From NCBI GenBank assembly GCA_963734955.1, contig CAVTJO010000014.1, forward strand, positions 372,001 through 436,000: a stretch of 64,000 nucleotides of DNA, in the 5' to 3' direction. The position numbers were made by a program, and so were the translations under genes. How positions within the stretch are numbered: position 1 is the first letter of the stretch; each line of letters opens with the position of its first letter. Origin of the DNA: UBA11986 sp963734955 (GTDB taxonomy: Bacteria; Bacteroidota; Ignavibacteria; UBA10030; UBA6906). Below, in pieces: positions 1 through 8,868 of the stretch. The notes below the pieces were generated by a model, which saw only the letters and a list, made by a program, of their open reading frames with translations, had not been told where the DNA came from and ran no database searches.

Positions 1-687
1 GAGCATTTCGCCCATCGCGGGGCGATGGACATCGAGGGACTCGGCGAAGCCGTTGTCGACCAGCTTGTAGGGTTGGGGCTCGTACGAAGCTATGCCGACC
101 TCTATTCATTGCACAAACACAAACAGACGCTTGTCGCACTCGAACGATGGGGGGAGAAGAGTGTTCAAAACATTCTGGAAGGTATCGAACAGAGCAAGAA
201 TCGGCCGTACCACCGTGTACTGTTTGCCCTCGGCATTCGTCATGTCGGACAGGGTGTCGCCCAGGTAATCGCTGACAGCTTTCCGTCAATCGAGGCACTG
301 CAAAAGGCCACCGACGGGGAACTTCAGACAGTCAACGCCATCGGGCCAAAGATCGCCGATAGCATACTGCATTTCTTCAGGGAGAAACACAACCGGGAAA
401 TCATCAGACGGTTGAAGAGTGCAGGCGTGACACTTCAAGCCTCTGCGAGGAAACCCGCCGGCAAGCTCCGTGGAAAAATCTTCGTCCTCACCGGTACCCT
501 TCCCACATACGGAAGGGAACAAGCCAGACAGCTCATCGAGAAACATGGCGGCAGGGTGGCTTCCGCAGTCAGCAGTAATGTGGACGTGGTTCTCGCAGGA
601 GCGGAGGCCGGCTCCAAGCTGCAAAAGGCCAGACAACTGGGTATACGGATAATTTCGGAAGAAGAATTCTTGAAGATGATCACGTGA
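1..687 (+). CDS. ligA: NAD-dependent DNA ligase LigA, C-terminal part (runs in from left edge)
   Basis: Seals 5'-phosphate/3'-hydroxyl nicks in duplex DNA during replication and repair. The frame is open from base 1, so the gene starts outside the window and only the last 228 residues are seen. The ATG at 25 is internal. Visible are the HFAHRGAMDIEGLGE segment that enters the helix-hairpin-helix region of LigA, hairpin motifs around ALGIRHVGQG and VNAIGPKIAD, and a C-terminal BRCT domain from about residue 156 (GKIFVLTGTLP, then SSNVDVVLAG). The adenylation domain and the zinc finger are off the edge. The TGA stop overlaps the GTG start of the next gene (GTGA), suggesting coupling. Confidence 0.96.
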   Translation, partial: EHFAHRGAMDIEGLGEAVVDQLVGLGLVRSYADLYSLHKHKQTLVALERWGEKSVQNILEGIEQSKNRPYHRVLFALGIRHVGQGVAQVIADSFPSIEALQKATDGELQTVNAIGPKIADSILHFFREKHNREIIRRLKSAGVTLQASARKPAGKLRGKIFVLTGTLPTYGREQARQLIEKHGGRVASAVSSNVDVVLAGAEAGSKLQKARQLGIRIISEEEFLKMIT

Positions 688-1232
688 CGATGATGTTTCA
701 ACAGACCCGGCAGTCAATCGGCATAAGGGTCGCGAAGTGGCGGTTCAGGCAAACGCGTGATGAAATGATCTCATTCACCACCGCCATCTCCTCGGCCCGG
801 CGCGCCTTGCTCATCATGCCGTTAACCGCCCAGGACTTGCTGCCAACGGTGAAAGTGATCGAGATGTTGAAGTCTCAGTTCAAGGAAAAGAATCTCACAG
901 TCGTCACCGGAGACCGTGGACTTGAGGTGATTCGGATGCTTCCGCACAGCAGATTCCTGCACTTGCTCGAGTCACAGGTATCATACTTCTATCTCCCGCG
1001 TGGTGACTTTCTCAACAGCATCCGGGAGAAACGGTATGACCTCGCAGTCGACCTGAACCTTGACTTAGTACTTCCCTCCGGCTATATTTGTAAGGCGAGC
1101 GACGCAAAGATACGCGTCGGGTTCGATCATCAGCAAGCTGACCTGTTTTATAATTTCCAGATCAAGCCGGATCCCACTCTCGGCCGGAAGCTCATCTATG
1201 ATCGTTTGGTGCAATGCCTACAGAGGTTTTAG
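684..1232 (+). CDS. Glycosyltransferase family 9-like short protein of unknown function
   Basis: 182 residues from a GTG that overlaps the ligA stop; ATGs at 690 and 693 are alternative starts. The order of elements recalls the N-terminal half of heptosyltransferases (GT9): a segment ALLIMPLTAQDLLPTVKVIEML where GT9 enzymes carry their first strand and 'GD' loop, then YDLAVDLNLDLVLPSGYICK and AKIRVGFDH, which match the 'fDlaiDl...aKtRvGf' pattern. The C-terminal nucleotide-sugar-binding half is absent, so catalysis as a normal GT9 enzyme is doubtful. Sixteen bases separate it from the STAS gene. It may be a stand-alone Rossmann-like domain of the FCB group; I do not know its role. Confidence 0.7.
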   Translation: MTMMFQQTRQSIGIRVAKWRFRQTRDEMISFTTAISSARRALLIMPLTAQDLLPTVKVIEMLKSQFKEKNLTVVTGDRGLEVIRMLPHSRFLHLLESQVSYFYLPRGDFLNSIREKRYDLAVDLNLDLVLPSGYICKASDAKIRVGFDHQQADLFYNFQIKPDPTLGRKLIYDRLVQCLQRF

Positions 1233-1247
1233 GCGGGAGATGAACCA

Positions 1248-1559
1248 ATGAACTTTGACACACATAGGAACGGTGCCTCGGTCACCCTGAAGCTGAAAGA
1301 GAAGAAGCTCGACTCGACGATCGCCTCGGAGCTGAAAGGTGAGTTCCTGCTCCTCTGCAAGCCGAAGCTGGAGCATCTTGTCGTCGATCTCACCGATGTC
1401 GATTTTTGCGACAGCAGTGGCCTCAGTGCTCTCCTCATCGCCGACAGAAAAATGAAGGAGCATGGAGGAAAGGTAAAGCTTATCAATGTACACAAGAAAG
1501 TGGCGGGCCTTCTGAAAATCTCAATGCTGGATCGCGTATTTGACATCAAGGAAGATTAA
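1248..1559 (+). CDS. STAS-domain protein (anti-sigma factor antagonist type)
   Basis: 103 residues forming a single STAS domain, the fold of SpoIIAA/RsbV anti-anti-sigma factors and of small regulatory partners. The motif VDFCDSSGLSALL contains the Asp-Ser-Ser-Gly-Leu stretch whose serine is phosphorylated by partner kinases in SpoIIAA-like proteins, so this copy appears regulatable. No anti-sigma kinase or sigma factor gene is adjacent, so the partner is unknown. It probably shares a transcript with the GT9-like gene 16 bases upstream. Its stop lies 23 bases from the convergent pyk stop, with no clear terminator between them. Confidence 0.9.
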   Translation: MNFDTHRNGASVTLKLKEKKLDSTIASELKGEFLLLCKPKLEHLVVDLTDVDFCDSSGLSALLIADRKMKEHGGKVKLINVHKKVAGLLKISMLDRVFDIKED

Positions 1560-1581
1560 CATTGGAGATGTACGCACGAGT

Positions 1582-3022
1582 TCATGATACTTGCTCCACC
1601 TTGATGAAATTCGTTGAACCCTGGGCAAAGAAGGGCTGACCTGCGAGCACCACGACATATTCACCCCGCTCCACCATCCCGCTGCTGACAAGCTTTTCCT
1701 GAATATCCTGAAGAGCCTTGTCCGAATCGCCGGCCAGCTCATCAATCACGACCCCCTGCACTCCCCAGAAGAGATTCATGCAACGCAGAATCGATGGCGT
1801 GTCGGTGATCGCAATGATTCTGGGACCGCGGTCGGTAATGGGAAATGATTCTCGCTGTTTGACCCGAGCGTGTGACAACAACAATTGCCGCCGCCCGCAT
1901 CTGTTCTGCAAGGACACATGCCGCGCGGCCGAGGGCGTCAGGCCTCCCTTCCACAGACGCAACGGATCGATCCAACACACGCGATCTGCCGACTCCTTCT
2001 GACTCGACCTTGCTGATGATCCTGTCCATAATCCGGACCGCTTCAAGCGGATAGCTCCCCACAGATGTTTCGCCGCTGAGCATTACCGCGTCGCATCCAT
2101 CAACTACCGCGTTGGCAACATCACTTGCTTCTGCGCGCGTCGGCGTGGGACTGTGGATCATCGATTCAAGCATCTGCGTTGCGACAATCACCGGCTTCCC
2201 CACACGGTTGCATTTCCTGATGATCATCTTCTGGAGAATCGGCACATCTTCCGGTGGAAGCTCCACCCCGAGATCACCTCGCGCGACCATAATGCCGTCG
2301 GCAGCGGCAATAATTGAGTCGATATTACTGATGGCCTGCGGCTTTTCGATCTTGGCAATGATGGGAAGGGACCGCCCGTTCCCAACACGCTCGATGATTG
2401 CCTTGCGAAGTTCCCTGATATCCTCGGCCTTGCGGACAAACGAGAGGGCAACATAGTCGATGTCCTGTTGAATTCCGAATTCAAGATCCCGCAAGTCCTT
2501 CTCCGTGAACGACGGCGCACTTACCGCGACCCCGGGCAAATTGATTCCCTTGTGAGCGGACAGGGATCCCCCCACAACAACGGTGCAGATCACGTCGTTC
2601 CCTCTGATTTCGCGAACGCTCAGTTGAAGTTTTCCATCGTCGAGCAGCAGCGTGTCACCCGGCCGGACATCATTTGCAAGGCCGCTATAGGTTGTTGAAA
2701 CCTTCGTTGGCCCGCCAATGACATGATCGGTTGTAATTGTGAACGGCGCTCCCTCTTGAAGCTCGATAAACGGCACGCCGAGATCCCCGATGCGAATCTT
2801 CGGCCCCTGCAAATCCTGCAAAACCGTAAGCTCAACGCTGCTGCGCTTCGCTGCTTCGCGAACATTCTTCAACGTCGAACGATGTTCCTCGTAGGTACCG
2901 TGAGAGAAATTCAACCGAACGACATCCATTCCGGCATGGAGGAGACTTGTAAGCATCTCAACTCCATTGCTGGATGGGCCGAGTGTACAGACAATTTTTG
3001 CTTTGCTTTGAGTGAATTTCAT
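1582..3022 (-). CDS. pyk: Pyruvate kinase, interrupted by one frameshift
   Basis: Converts phosphoenolpyruvate and ADP to pyruvate and ATP, the last step of glycolysis. The N-terminal frame starts with MKFTQSKAKIVCTLGPSS and carries MVARGDLGVELPPEDVP and AVMLSGETSVGSYP of the catalytic barrel. It then leaves frame after TRSGQTARIISHYRP. The family C-terminal domain continues in another frame (PRIIAITDTPSI, ending NFIKVEQVS). Dropping one base near 1826-1831 (ccgcggt) joins them as SHYRPGPRIIAIT and gives 479 residues, the usual length. Without correction the first frame ends at 1742. It follows the sirtuin by 15 bases and is probably in its operon. Confidence 0.93.
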
Positions 3023-3037
3023 TCTGTCGGGATTGTC

Positions 3038-3814
3038 CTACCGCGGCTGGGGTATTTGTCGCGCCGTCACAGCGCAGGCTTGTAAAGCAGGAAGAACTAC
3101 ACCAGACAAACCCGGGAGGAATTCATCAGCGACATCGGTCAGTGGCGTAGGCTCCGGGTTGATTTCGACAATATACGCACCCTGTTCCCTGGCAAGCAAC
3201 GGGATTGACGCCGCCGGGTACACAACCCCGGAGGTTCCGATGGAGAGAAGGAGCTCTGCGGATTCCGCGGCACGTACCGACTTCTCCCACTCATCCTCCG
3301 GCAGCATCTCTCCAAACCACACAACGTCCGGTCTGATCAGACCAGTGCATTTCCCGCACCGCATGGCGACATGCAATTGATCGTCGGGGTGGAGAATTTC
3401 TTCATTTGAGTACGGGGTTCCGCACTTCATGCAATAGTTTCGTTCGATGTTGCCATGTAACTCATAGACGGTTTTGCTGCCCGCCCGGTGGTGAAGGTTG
3501 TCGATGTTCTGCGTAATCACGGCAAAGTGAGGAAACACCCGCTCCATCTGAGCGAGTGCATAATGTCCAGGATTGGGTTGAATACCCGAGATGATCCTCT
3601 TCCGATGCGCGTACCACTCCCACACAAGCTCCGGGTTTCTCATGAAGCTATCGAGGTTTGCCAGTTCTTCCGGCTTGAATTTCTTCCAGAGTCCCTCGTT
3701 TCCCCGAAATGTCGGGACGCCGCTTTCGGCTGAAATGCCGGCGCCTGTAAATGCCACAACGCTCGTGGCGCTCGCGAGCATGTTGACCAGCCGGGCCGAG
3801 AACTGAATACTCAT
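3038..3814 (-). CDS. cobB: NAD-dependent protein deacylase, sirtuin family
   Basis: Removes acyl groups from protein lysines using NAD+, giving nicotinamide and O-acyl-ADP-ribose. All sirtuin signatures are present: AFTGAGISAESGVPTFRG, TQNIDNLHHRAG, the catalytic His in YELHGN, and four zinc cysteines in YCMKCG and RCGKCTG. The motif WYAHRKR contains Tyr-x-x-Arg, which in class III (SIRT5/CobB-like) sirtuins recognises acidic acyl groups such as succinyl-lysine, so desuccinylase activity is plausible by inference. The ATG at 3814 overlaps the acylase stop as ATGA and gives 258 residues; a longer reading from 3844 would invade the acylase gene. Confidence 0.93.
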   Translation of the reverse strand: MSIQFSARLVNMLASATSVVAFTGAGISAESGVPTFRGNEGLWKKFKPEELANLDSFMRNPELVWEWYAHRKRIISGIQPNPGHYALAQMERVFPHFAVITQNIDNLHHRAGSKTVYELHGNIERNYCMKCGTPYSNEEILHPDDQLHVAMRCGKCTGLIRPDVVWFGEMLPEDEWEKSVRAAESAELLLSIGTSGVVYPAASIPLLAREQGAYIVEINPEPTPLTDVADEFLPGLSGVVLPALQACAVTARQIPQPR

Positions 3815-6219
3815 TGTAGCGGTTTCATCGTGAGGGTTTGCCATCGCCCCGATTCACGATTGGATGTTTCAATGCGATATGCACCGTGCAGCCACAACTG
3901 GGTTTGATCATCATAGTGCTGGTGCAGCACTTGCCCTGATTGTCCGGAGGGCAACACCGAGCGCCATTCACCCGGTGTGCTGAAATCGAATATCTGCCGG
4001 AACGATGCTCCCACGGTAACCCGGAACGGCTCGTTCAGGCTGAATTCTCCGCTCATCAGCGTTGTTGTTCCTCCGCTATAGGGGAAAGGCCCGATGTTGA
4101 AGAGCCGATCGAGGGGCTTGACCAACCCGAATGGATGCCTCAGCGTCACGGTGTGCACATTTCCCCACCGCCAGTTCTTCGTCCGGGTGCTTACACTGTC
4201 GCGCAGTGTGTGAAGCGCATCTCTCAGGCTTTTCCTGATGATCTGATCTCTCGTTTCCACAGAATCGGTCCTTACATCGTCAAACCAATTTGACGTTCCT
4301 TCCTCAACAAGTCTTGTCGTGACACGCACTGGAATGTTCGTGAGCATGACCCAATCGTGGAAGAGACTGTCGCCCATTTCGTCCTTGTAGATGTTCTCGA
4401 TGAGCTTCACAAAGAATTCCTCGTAGATCGTCGTTGCGATGTCCTCTTTGACGAACGTGAAGTTCCAATTCTTCAGATACTCCATCACCACCGCATCATC
4501 CGGTCCGCCAAGAGCACTATCTCTGCATGCAGCGAGGATATACGGCATCATGCGTCGTGCCTGATGCGAGAACATATCATTCTGAAGCCTCTCGAAATCG
4601 GACACAGAAAAGGTTGTCCGTGTACCGAGAACTTCCCTCAGCCTCACTATCCGCGACGCCGGCTCCCACAGGTCCGAAATATGGTAGGGATATGAGTCAT
4701 CAACGATCTTGTTGTTGGCTGTTGCGATGTACCCTTCGGGAGGATTAAACATGTGGGGAAGCTTGTTGAAGGGAACAAACCCTTTCCACTCCACAGCGGG
4801 GTCCCATCCCGGCAGCGGAAGCAACGAGCTTTGTTTTCCCCGAACCGGGAGTCTCACACCACACCAATACCCGATATTTCCGTCTGCATCCCCGTACACA
4901 AAATTCTGTCCGGGACAGGAAAACTCACTGATGCCCCCGATGAATTCCGACCAGTTCGTTGCCCGGTTAATTTTGTTGAAAGCCTCGACCTCATCCGAGA
5001 TGTCGGCCCCCGTCCACCGCATGCTGGCAACATATGGATAGGTGTCCTTTTTAAGAAATGTGTGGATGTCGGTAACGATGGGTCCGTGCTGCGTTGCGCG
5101 AATTATGACAGGAATGGTGGTGTCGCCCTTTACGCGGATTTCCTCCACATGAATCGCAACGGGCCGCCACTCACCATCATAGAAATACTTCTCTCCGTTC
5201 GTTGTATCGATACGCTCGATATAGAAGTCGGCATCGTCTGCCATGACATTTGTCAATCCCCACGCAATGTGCTGATTCTTGCCGGCGACAATGCCCGGAA
5301 CTCCGGGAATGGACATCCCGCATACGTCATAGCCGGGCGCCTGTAACTGCACTTCGTACCATTTGGACGGCGATTCAAGTTGAAGGTGTGTATCGTTGGC
5401 AAGAATGACCTTGCCGGTTGCCGATTTCGAAGGTGCGATAACCCACGCGTTGCTGCCGCCGAGAATGCCGGGGGGGCCGCTTAGCGAAGCAAATGCCTGT
5501 GCTGTCTTGAGAAAGTCACCGGTCAGAGAAGCGTATTTGTGCCACACTTCAGACGGGACGATTGGTGCAACATCCTGTGGAAAAGACGGGAAGATGTCGA
5601 GGGCCTTCTCCAAGCCCACACGTTCGGCTATTGCGCCGTACGTCAGGTCAGTCCACCAGGAGAGGTTCAGTTCCCATGCCATCATTCGAGCAATGATAAG
5701 GCTGTGAAGGGGTTGCCACGGTTCCGGGTCGTAGCGCAGCATATCAAATTCCACAGGGTACTTTCCCTTGTGGGTATTGATGAAGGCGTTCACTCCATCG
5801 GCATACCACTGCAGGCGGCTTCGGGAGGTTGGTGTGATGTGGTGTTCTATTTTCTCGGCAATCGCGCGGATACCAATGATGCGGAACATCTTGTCGAAAG
5901 GAACCGTCTCGAATCCAAACAGCTCCGACAATCTCCCCTCACCCACCCGCCGCACCATGTCCATCTGCCACAGGCGATCCTGCGCGTGAACATACCCGAG
6001 TGCGAGCATCAAGTCGTGTTCGCTTGTCGCCTCGATCCGGGGAACGCCGTAGCTGTCGCGACTCACCTGTACCGGATGCTCAAGGCCGGCAACAGAAACA
6101 GTGCCCGTGGTCTGCGGGAACGACTTTCTCACCTGGTAGCGCAAAAACAGAAACACGGCAACCGCAAGAACCACTACAACTCCCGCGATGCCAATAGCGA
6201 GTTTCGACCTTTTGCTCAC
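3811..6219 (-). CDS. Penicillin acylase-family (S45) Ntn hydrolase
   Basis: Family members hydrolyse amide bonds of penicillins, acyl-homoserine lactones or other N-acyl compounds after self-cleavage into two chains. The protein has one N-terminal membrane segment (IGIAGVVVVLAVAVFLFL), then a scaffold domain and GGSNAW, where the Ser after Gly-Gly (about residue 256) would become the N-terminal nucleophile after autocleavage. About 802 residues is a normal length. I chose the GTG at 6219 because the longer TTG start at 6267 would put a perfect hairpin (6241-6265) in the coding region and add residues before the membrane anchor. The substrate cannot be told from sequence. It is coupled by ATGA to the sirtuin. 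Confidence 0.88.
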   Translation of the reverse strand: MSKRSKLAIGIAGVVVVLAVAVFLFLRYQVRKSFPQTTGTVSVAGLEHPVQVSRDSYGVPRIEATSEHDLMLALGYVHAQDRLWQMDMVRRVGEGRLSELFGFETVPFDKMFRIIGIRAIAEKIEHHITPTSRSRLQWYADGVNAFINTHKGKYPVEFDMLRYDPEPWQPLHSLIIARMMAWELNLSWWTDLTYGAIAERVGLEKALDIFPSFPQDVAPIVPSEVWHKYASLTGDFLKTAQAFASLSGPPGILGGSNAWVIAPSKSATGKVILANDTHLQLESPSKWYEVQLQAPGYDVCGMSIPGVPGIVAGKNQHIAWGLTNVMADDADFYIERIDTTNGEKYFYDGEWRPVAIHVEEIRVKGDTTIPVIIRATQHGPIVTDIHTFLKKDTYPYVASMRWTGADISDEVEAFNKINRATNWSEFIGGISEFSCPGQNFVYGDADGNIGYWCGVRLPVRGKQSSLLPLPGWDPAVEWKGFVPFNKLPHMFNPPEGYIATANNKIVDDSYPYHISDLWEPASRIVRLREVLGTRTTFSVSDFERLQNDMFSHQARRMMPYILAACRDSALGGPDDAVVMEYLKNWNFTFVKEDIATTIYEEFFVKLIENIYKDEMGDSLFHDWVMLTNIPVRVTTRLVEEGTSNWFDDVRTDSVETRDQIIRKSLRDALHTLRDSVSTRTKNWRWGNVHTVTLRHPFGLVKPLDRLFNIGPFPYSGGTTTLMSGEFSLNEPFRVTVGASFRQIFDFSTPGEWRSVLPSGQSGQVLHQHYDDQTQLWLHGAYRIETSNRESGRWQTLTMKPLQ

Positions 6220-6240
6220 AAGAGTTCGGCGTAGAAATAC

Positions 6241-6265
6241 GAAGTCCGCCTTACGGGCGGACTTC
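6241..6265 (-). terminator. Perfect 10-bp hairpin between porin and acylase genes
   Basis: GAAGTCCGCC and GGCGGACTTC pair without mismatch around a 5-base loop, 37 bases past the porin stop at 6303. The stretch after it on the minus strand (GTATTTCTA) is only moderately T-rich. It may be a weak terminator, an attenuator setting the acylase/porin ratio, or a processing site. Confidence 0.6.
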
Positions 6266-6302
6266 AATATATCGAATGCCGGCTAATCTTGCAATGAATC
6301 TG

Positions 6303-7730
6303 TCAGAATCGGAAGGCGAGAGTTGCGAGGAAATTATTTGTGGTGATCTTCTCGTCCACCTTCGGTCCGCCATTATAGTTTACGCGAAACGTGTTCCACC
6401 ATCCGTGTGCATAGCCAAAGTCAAGCATGGCTGATTCACCAAGTGGAACACCAATCCCCGCCGTCACATACTTCTGGTCAAACGTAGAGGGATCGCCCTG
6501 ATAGGGAGATGTGTTATACATGAAACCTGCTCGCAGACGAAAGCCGGAGTCCTGAAGTTCGTATTCAGCACCGGCTCGCAGATTTGCTGTGGCCCGAAGG
6601 TTGTCCTTGATTTGTCTATTCAGGCTCGCCATAAGTATCGGATCCCCGTTCTGAAACTCCAATTCAGTCCAATCCTGATATTCGACATCACCCGAGAGAA
6701 CAAGATCGCGAATGGTAGCCGACGCACCTGCACTAAACACCCAGGGGGTAACAACATCATACTGATCTGATCCGGGGCTATCGATCGGGCCGTACGATGA
6801 CACGCCGGTGGAGTCGGGAGTGTCAAAGTAGCTTTGGGCCGTTGTGTTAAATGTCTCTTTGGCGCGGAACGATGTTGGGGTTTTGATTGTCACTCCAAAT
6901 CTGAAGCGGTCAGGTTCCCTGTACATCAACCCGAACTTCGCATTCACACCCGAGAGATCGCTTTCAACCACATCGTCGACCACTAAGCGGTCAAAGTCAT
7001 AAGGGTACGAAGTGTAGGAACGATTGTTGTCCTGCTCCTGATAGTTCCGGGTGTATTTGTATGTACCGGTCACATACGTCAGCGTAACTCCCACGGAGAC
7101 GTTTTTCGCCACGTCCATCGCACCGCCGGCAGACCAGTTGCTCAGCCCACCCTCCTCGGTTGTTTTGGCAAGCTGAGTCAATCGACCTGAAATGGGACTC
7201 CGCCATCGACCGCCGGCAGTATCAGCGAGAAACAATTCCCACGCAAAATTGCCAGCGGGGTCACCCGCGTTGGCACCATCCGGTGCCCATGATTGAATAA
7301 TACTCCCGGTTGGGTTATAGCCGGTGAATGTCATACCGGTTGTAAAATCGCTCTGCCGGTTGTAGCCAAAGGCAAGCACAAGAGAACCTCTGCGCACTGG
7401 AACAGGGTACGCCAACCCAAGTGAGTTCAGTTTGAGCGCATTGCTTGAGAACGATTGCGGATTCGAAAGGAATGTGCTGCCATCAAGATAGTTGAGATCC
7501 GACAACCCGAAAGAGAATTCCCCATACTCCATCTGCGCAAGCCCCGCCGGGTTCCAGAACAGCGCGCTGTAGTCGTTCGCCACGCCGGTGTATGCTCCAC
7601 CCATTCCCAACGCACGAGCTCCCACACCTACGCCTGGCGTTGCAAACCGCAAAGCATCATCGACGAACTGTGCTGACGCAAGGGAACCGAGCCAGCATGT
7701 TATTGTCAAAAATCCTATGAGCCGTTTCAT
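6303..7730 (-). CDS. OmpP1/FadL/TodX-type outer-membrane transport protein
   Basis: FadL-type beta-barrels carry hydrophobic substrates across the outer membrane. The protein has a signal peptide of about 20 residues (MKRLIGFLTITCWLGSLASA), then the family hallmark near the mature N-terminus (GARALGMGGAYTGVANDYSALFWNPAGLAQ), long alternating strands, and a C-terminal strand ending in Phe (NNFLATLAFRF) as expected for Bam-dependent insertion. It has 475 residues. A good ribosome site (GAGGAG) stands just before the ATG. PorV/PorQ-like members of this superfamily serve type IX secretion in related bacteria, but the sequence looks more like the transport branch. It is first in the run porin-acylase-sirtuin-pyk. 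Confidence 0.88.
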   Translation of the reverse strand: MKRLIGFLTITCWLGSLASAQFVDDALRFATPGVGVGARALGMGGAYTGVANDYSALFWNPAGLAQMEYGEFSFGLSDLNYLDGSTFLSNPQSFSSNALKLNSLGLAYPVPVRRGSLVLAFGYNRQSDFTTGMTFTGYNPTGSIIQSWAPDGANAGDPAGNFAWELFLADTAGGRWRSPISGRLTQLAKTTEEGGLSNWSAGGAMDVAKNVSVGVTLTYVTGTYKYTRNYQEQDNNRSYTSYPYDFDRLVVDDVVESDLSGVNAKFGLMYREPDRFRFGVTIKTPTSFRAKETFNTTAQSYFDTPDSTGVSSYGPIDSPGSDQYDVVTPWVFSAGASATIRDLVLSGDVEYQDWTELEFQNGDPILMASLNRQIKDNLRATANLRAGAEYELQDSGFRLRAGFMYNTSPYQGDPSTFDQKYVTAGIGVPLGESAMLDFGYAHGWWNTFRVNYNGGPKVDEKITTNNFLATLAFRF

Positions 7731-7787
7731 ATACTCCTCTGCACTTTTCCTCTAAACGAATTCTTAATGAATCCCGAGTGTGTTGTG

Positions 7788-8684
7788 TTACCGCCCCCTG
7801 CCGCCGCGTGATCCACCGCCACCGCTCGATCCTGAAGACGACCTGCCGCCACCGCTGCTTGGTGGGGTGCTCTGTGCTGGTGGTGCCGGGGGTGGAGGAG
7901 AATACGAGCGTCCGGAGCCGCCGGTGTTCCGTGGTGGCGTGTATGTTCTCGGCGACTGACCATGGGTTGATCCTCTTCCAGGGCTACGCGTTGTTCCACC
8001 GCGGCTTCCTGAACGGACAGCCGATCCGCCACGAGAACCGCTGGTGCTTTTCCTGCCTGTAGAGACCCTCGGTGTCGCGGCAGGAGGATTGCTGCGCGTT
8101 CCTGAGGATGACCTGTATCCCGTCGGTAGACTCGATGTGCCAACAGCGGGCGCACCGCGATAGCCGCCCTCATTGCCGCCTCGTATGGCACTGCCACCCC
8201 GTGTTGATCCGATGGTTCTCGTCCTCCCATAGCCGCCTCTTCCGAATGTCCCCGCGTAAGTCCCATGGTGATTATTTGGATAAAAATAGAATCCTGGATG
8301 ATGCCAGTAAGGATACCAGCCGGCATAAATGGATGGATAGTACGTTCCACAAATGAACGGATCATAGTAGTACCATCCATTATATCTCGAGTACCACGGG
8401 TCGTATGCAGAGAATCCAAACCCGATAGATGGGTAGTAATAGTCAAAGCCGTACCGATAACCCGGCATCCCGTCATTGTAGCCATTCGAATCGTACGAGT
8501 CGCTGTATCCTGTGTCCGCATACGATTGATCGTAGTTACCACCCGTCGTGTCGTTCTCGGTGGCTGAATACTCTTCGGGATATGTATCGCGTGTCGTGGC
8601 AATTTGTGTATAGCAACCCGAAAGCCAGAGCAACGATCCAAACATTAGCCCTGGCAGCAGAATCCGGCGTAAATTTTGATCCAT
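7788..8684 (-). CDS. Lipoprotein with Gly/Ser/Arg-rich low-complexity tail
   Basis: 298 residues. A lipoprotein signal peptide with lipobox LSGC puts the lipidated Cys near residue 24. The next region is rich in Tyr, Asp, Gly and Pro (SYADTGYSDSYDSNGYND, YYYPSIGFGF, WYYYDPFICG), followed by a tail of about 130 residues composed almost only of Gly, Ser, Arg, Thr and Pro, ending GGGGSRGGRGR. The tail is strongly basic and surely disordered. No catalytic motif is seen. The protein is probably anchored in the outer membrane, and the tail could bind nucleic acid or acidic polysaccharide; this is inference. A long open frame (7727-8641) in another register is a by-product of the biased composition. 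Confidence 0.82.
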   Translation of the reverse strand: MDQNLRRILLPGLMFGSLLWLSGCYTQIATTRDTYPEEYSATENDTTGGNYDQSYADTGYSDSYDSNGYNDGMPGYRYGFDYYYPSIGFGFSAYDPWYSRYNGWYYYDPFICGTYYPSIYAGWYPYWHHPGFYFYPNNHHGTYAGTFGRGGYGRTRTIGSTRGGSAIRGGNEGGYRGAPAVGTSSLPTGYRSSSGTRSNPPAATPRVSTGRKSTSGSRGGSAVRSGSRGGTTRSPGRGSTHGQSPRTYTPPRNTGGSGRSYSPPPPAPPAQSTPPSSGGGRSSSGSSGGGGSRGGRGR

Positions 8685-8750
8685 GATAATACCCTCACTT
8701 CCGTAAACAGGTTAGTGGAACCATCATACTAATCACAACATTGGTGCCAT

Positions 8751-8784
8751 CCAGGGGATGGAAGACCTACCCAAAAACCCCTGG
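8751..8784. repeat. Inverted repeat CCAGGGG / CCCCTGG in intergenic region
   Basis: Seven perfectly paired bases separated by 20 bases, lying between the beta-barrel gene stop (8869) and the lipoprotein start (8684). It could be part of a terminator for the upstream gene, but no T-run follows on the minus strand. Confidence 0.4.
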
Positions 8785-8814
8785 ATTCAAGGAGTTAGAT
8801 GGAGTCAAGATCCA

Positions 8815-8840
8815 ATCTTGTGTATATTACTGTACAAGAT
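8815..8840. repeat. Palindromic site ATCTTGT-N12-ACAAGAT
   Basis: Two 7-base half-sites in perfect inverted symmetry, extended outward by CCAA/TTGG with a small asymmetry, between the genes at 8869 and 8684. The geometry suits either a dimeric regulator's operator or an RNA hairpin; nothing in the window names a regulator. Confidence 0.4.
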
Positions 8841-8868
8841 AGCAAATTGGCGTTCAGAATTCACAACA

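Noticed and set aside
7727..8641. 304-codon His/Arg-rich open frame overlapping the lipoprotein gene
   Set aside because: It is out of register with the lipoprotein that has a clear signal peptide and lipobox; the frame is open only because the repeats lack stops in that register.
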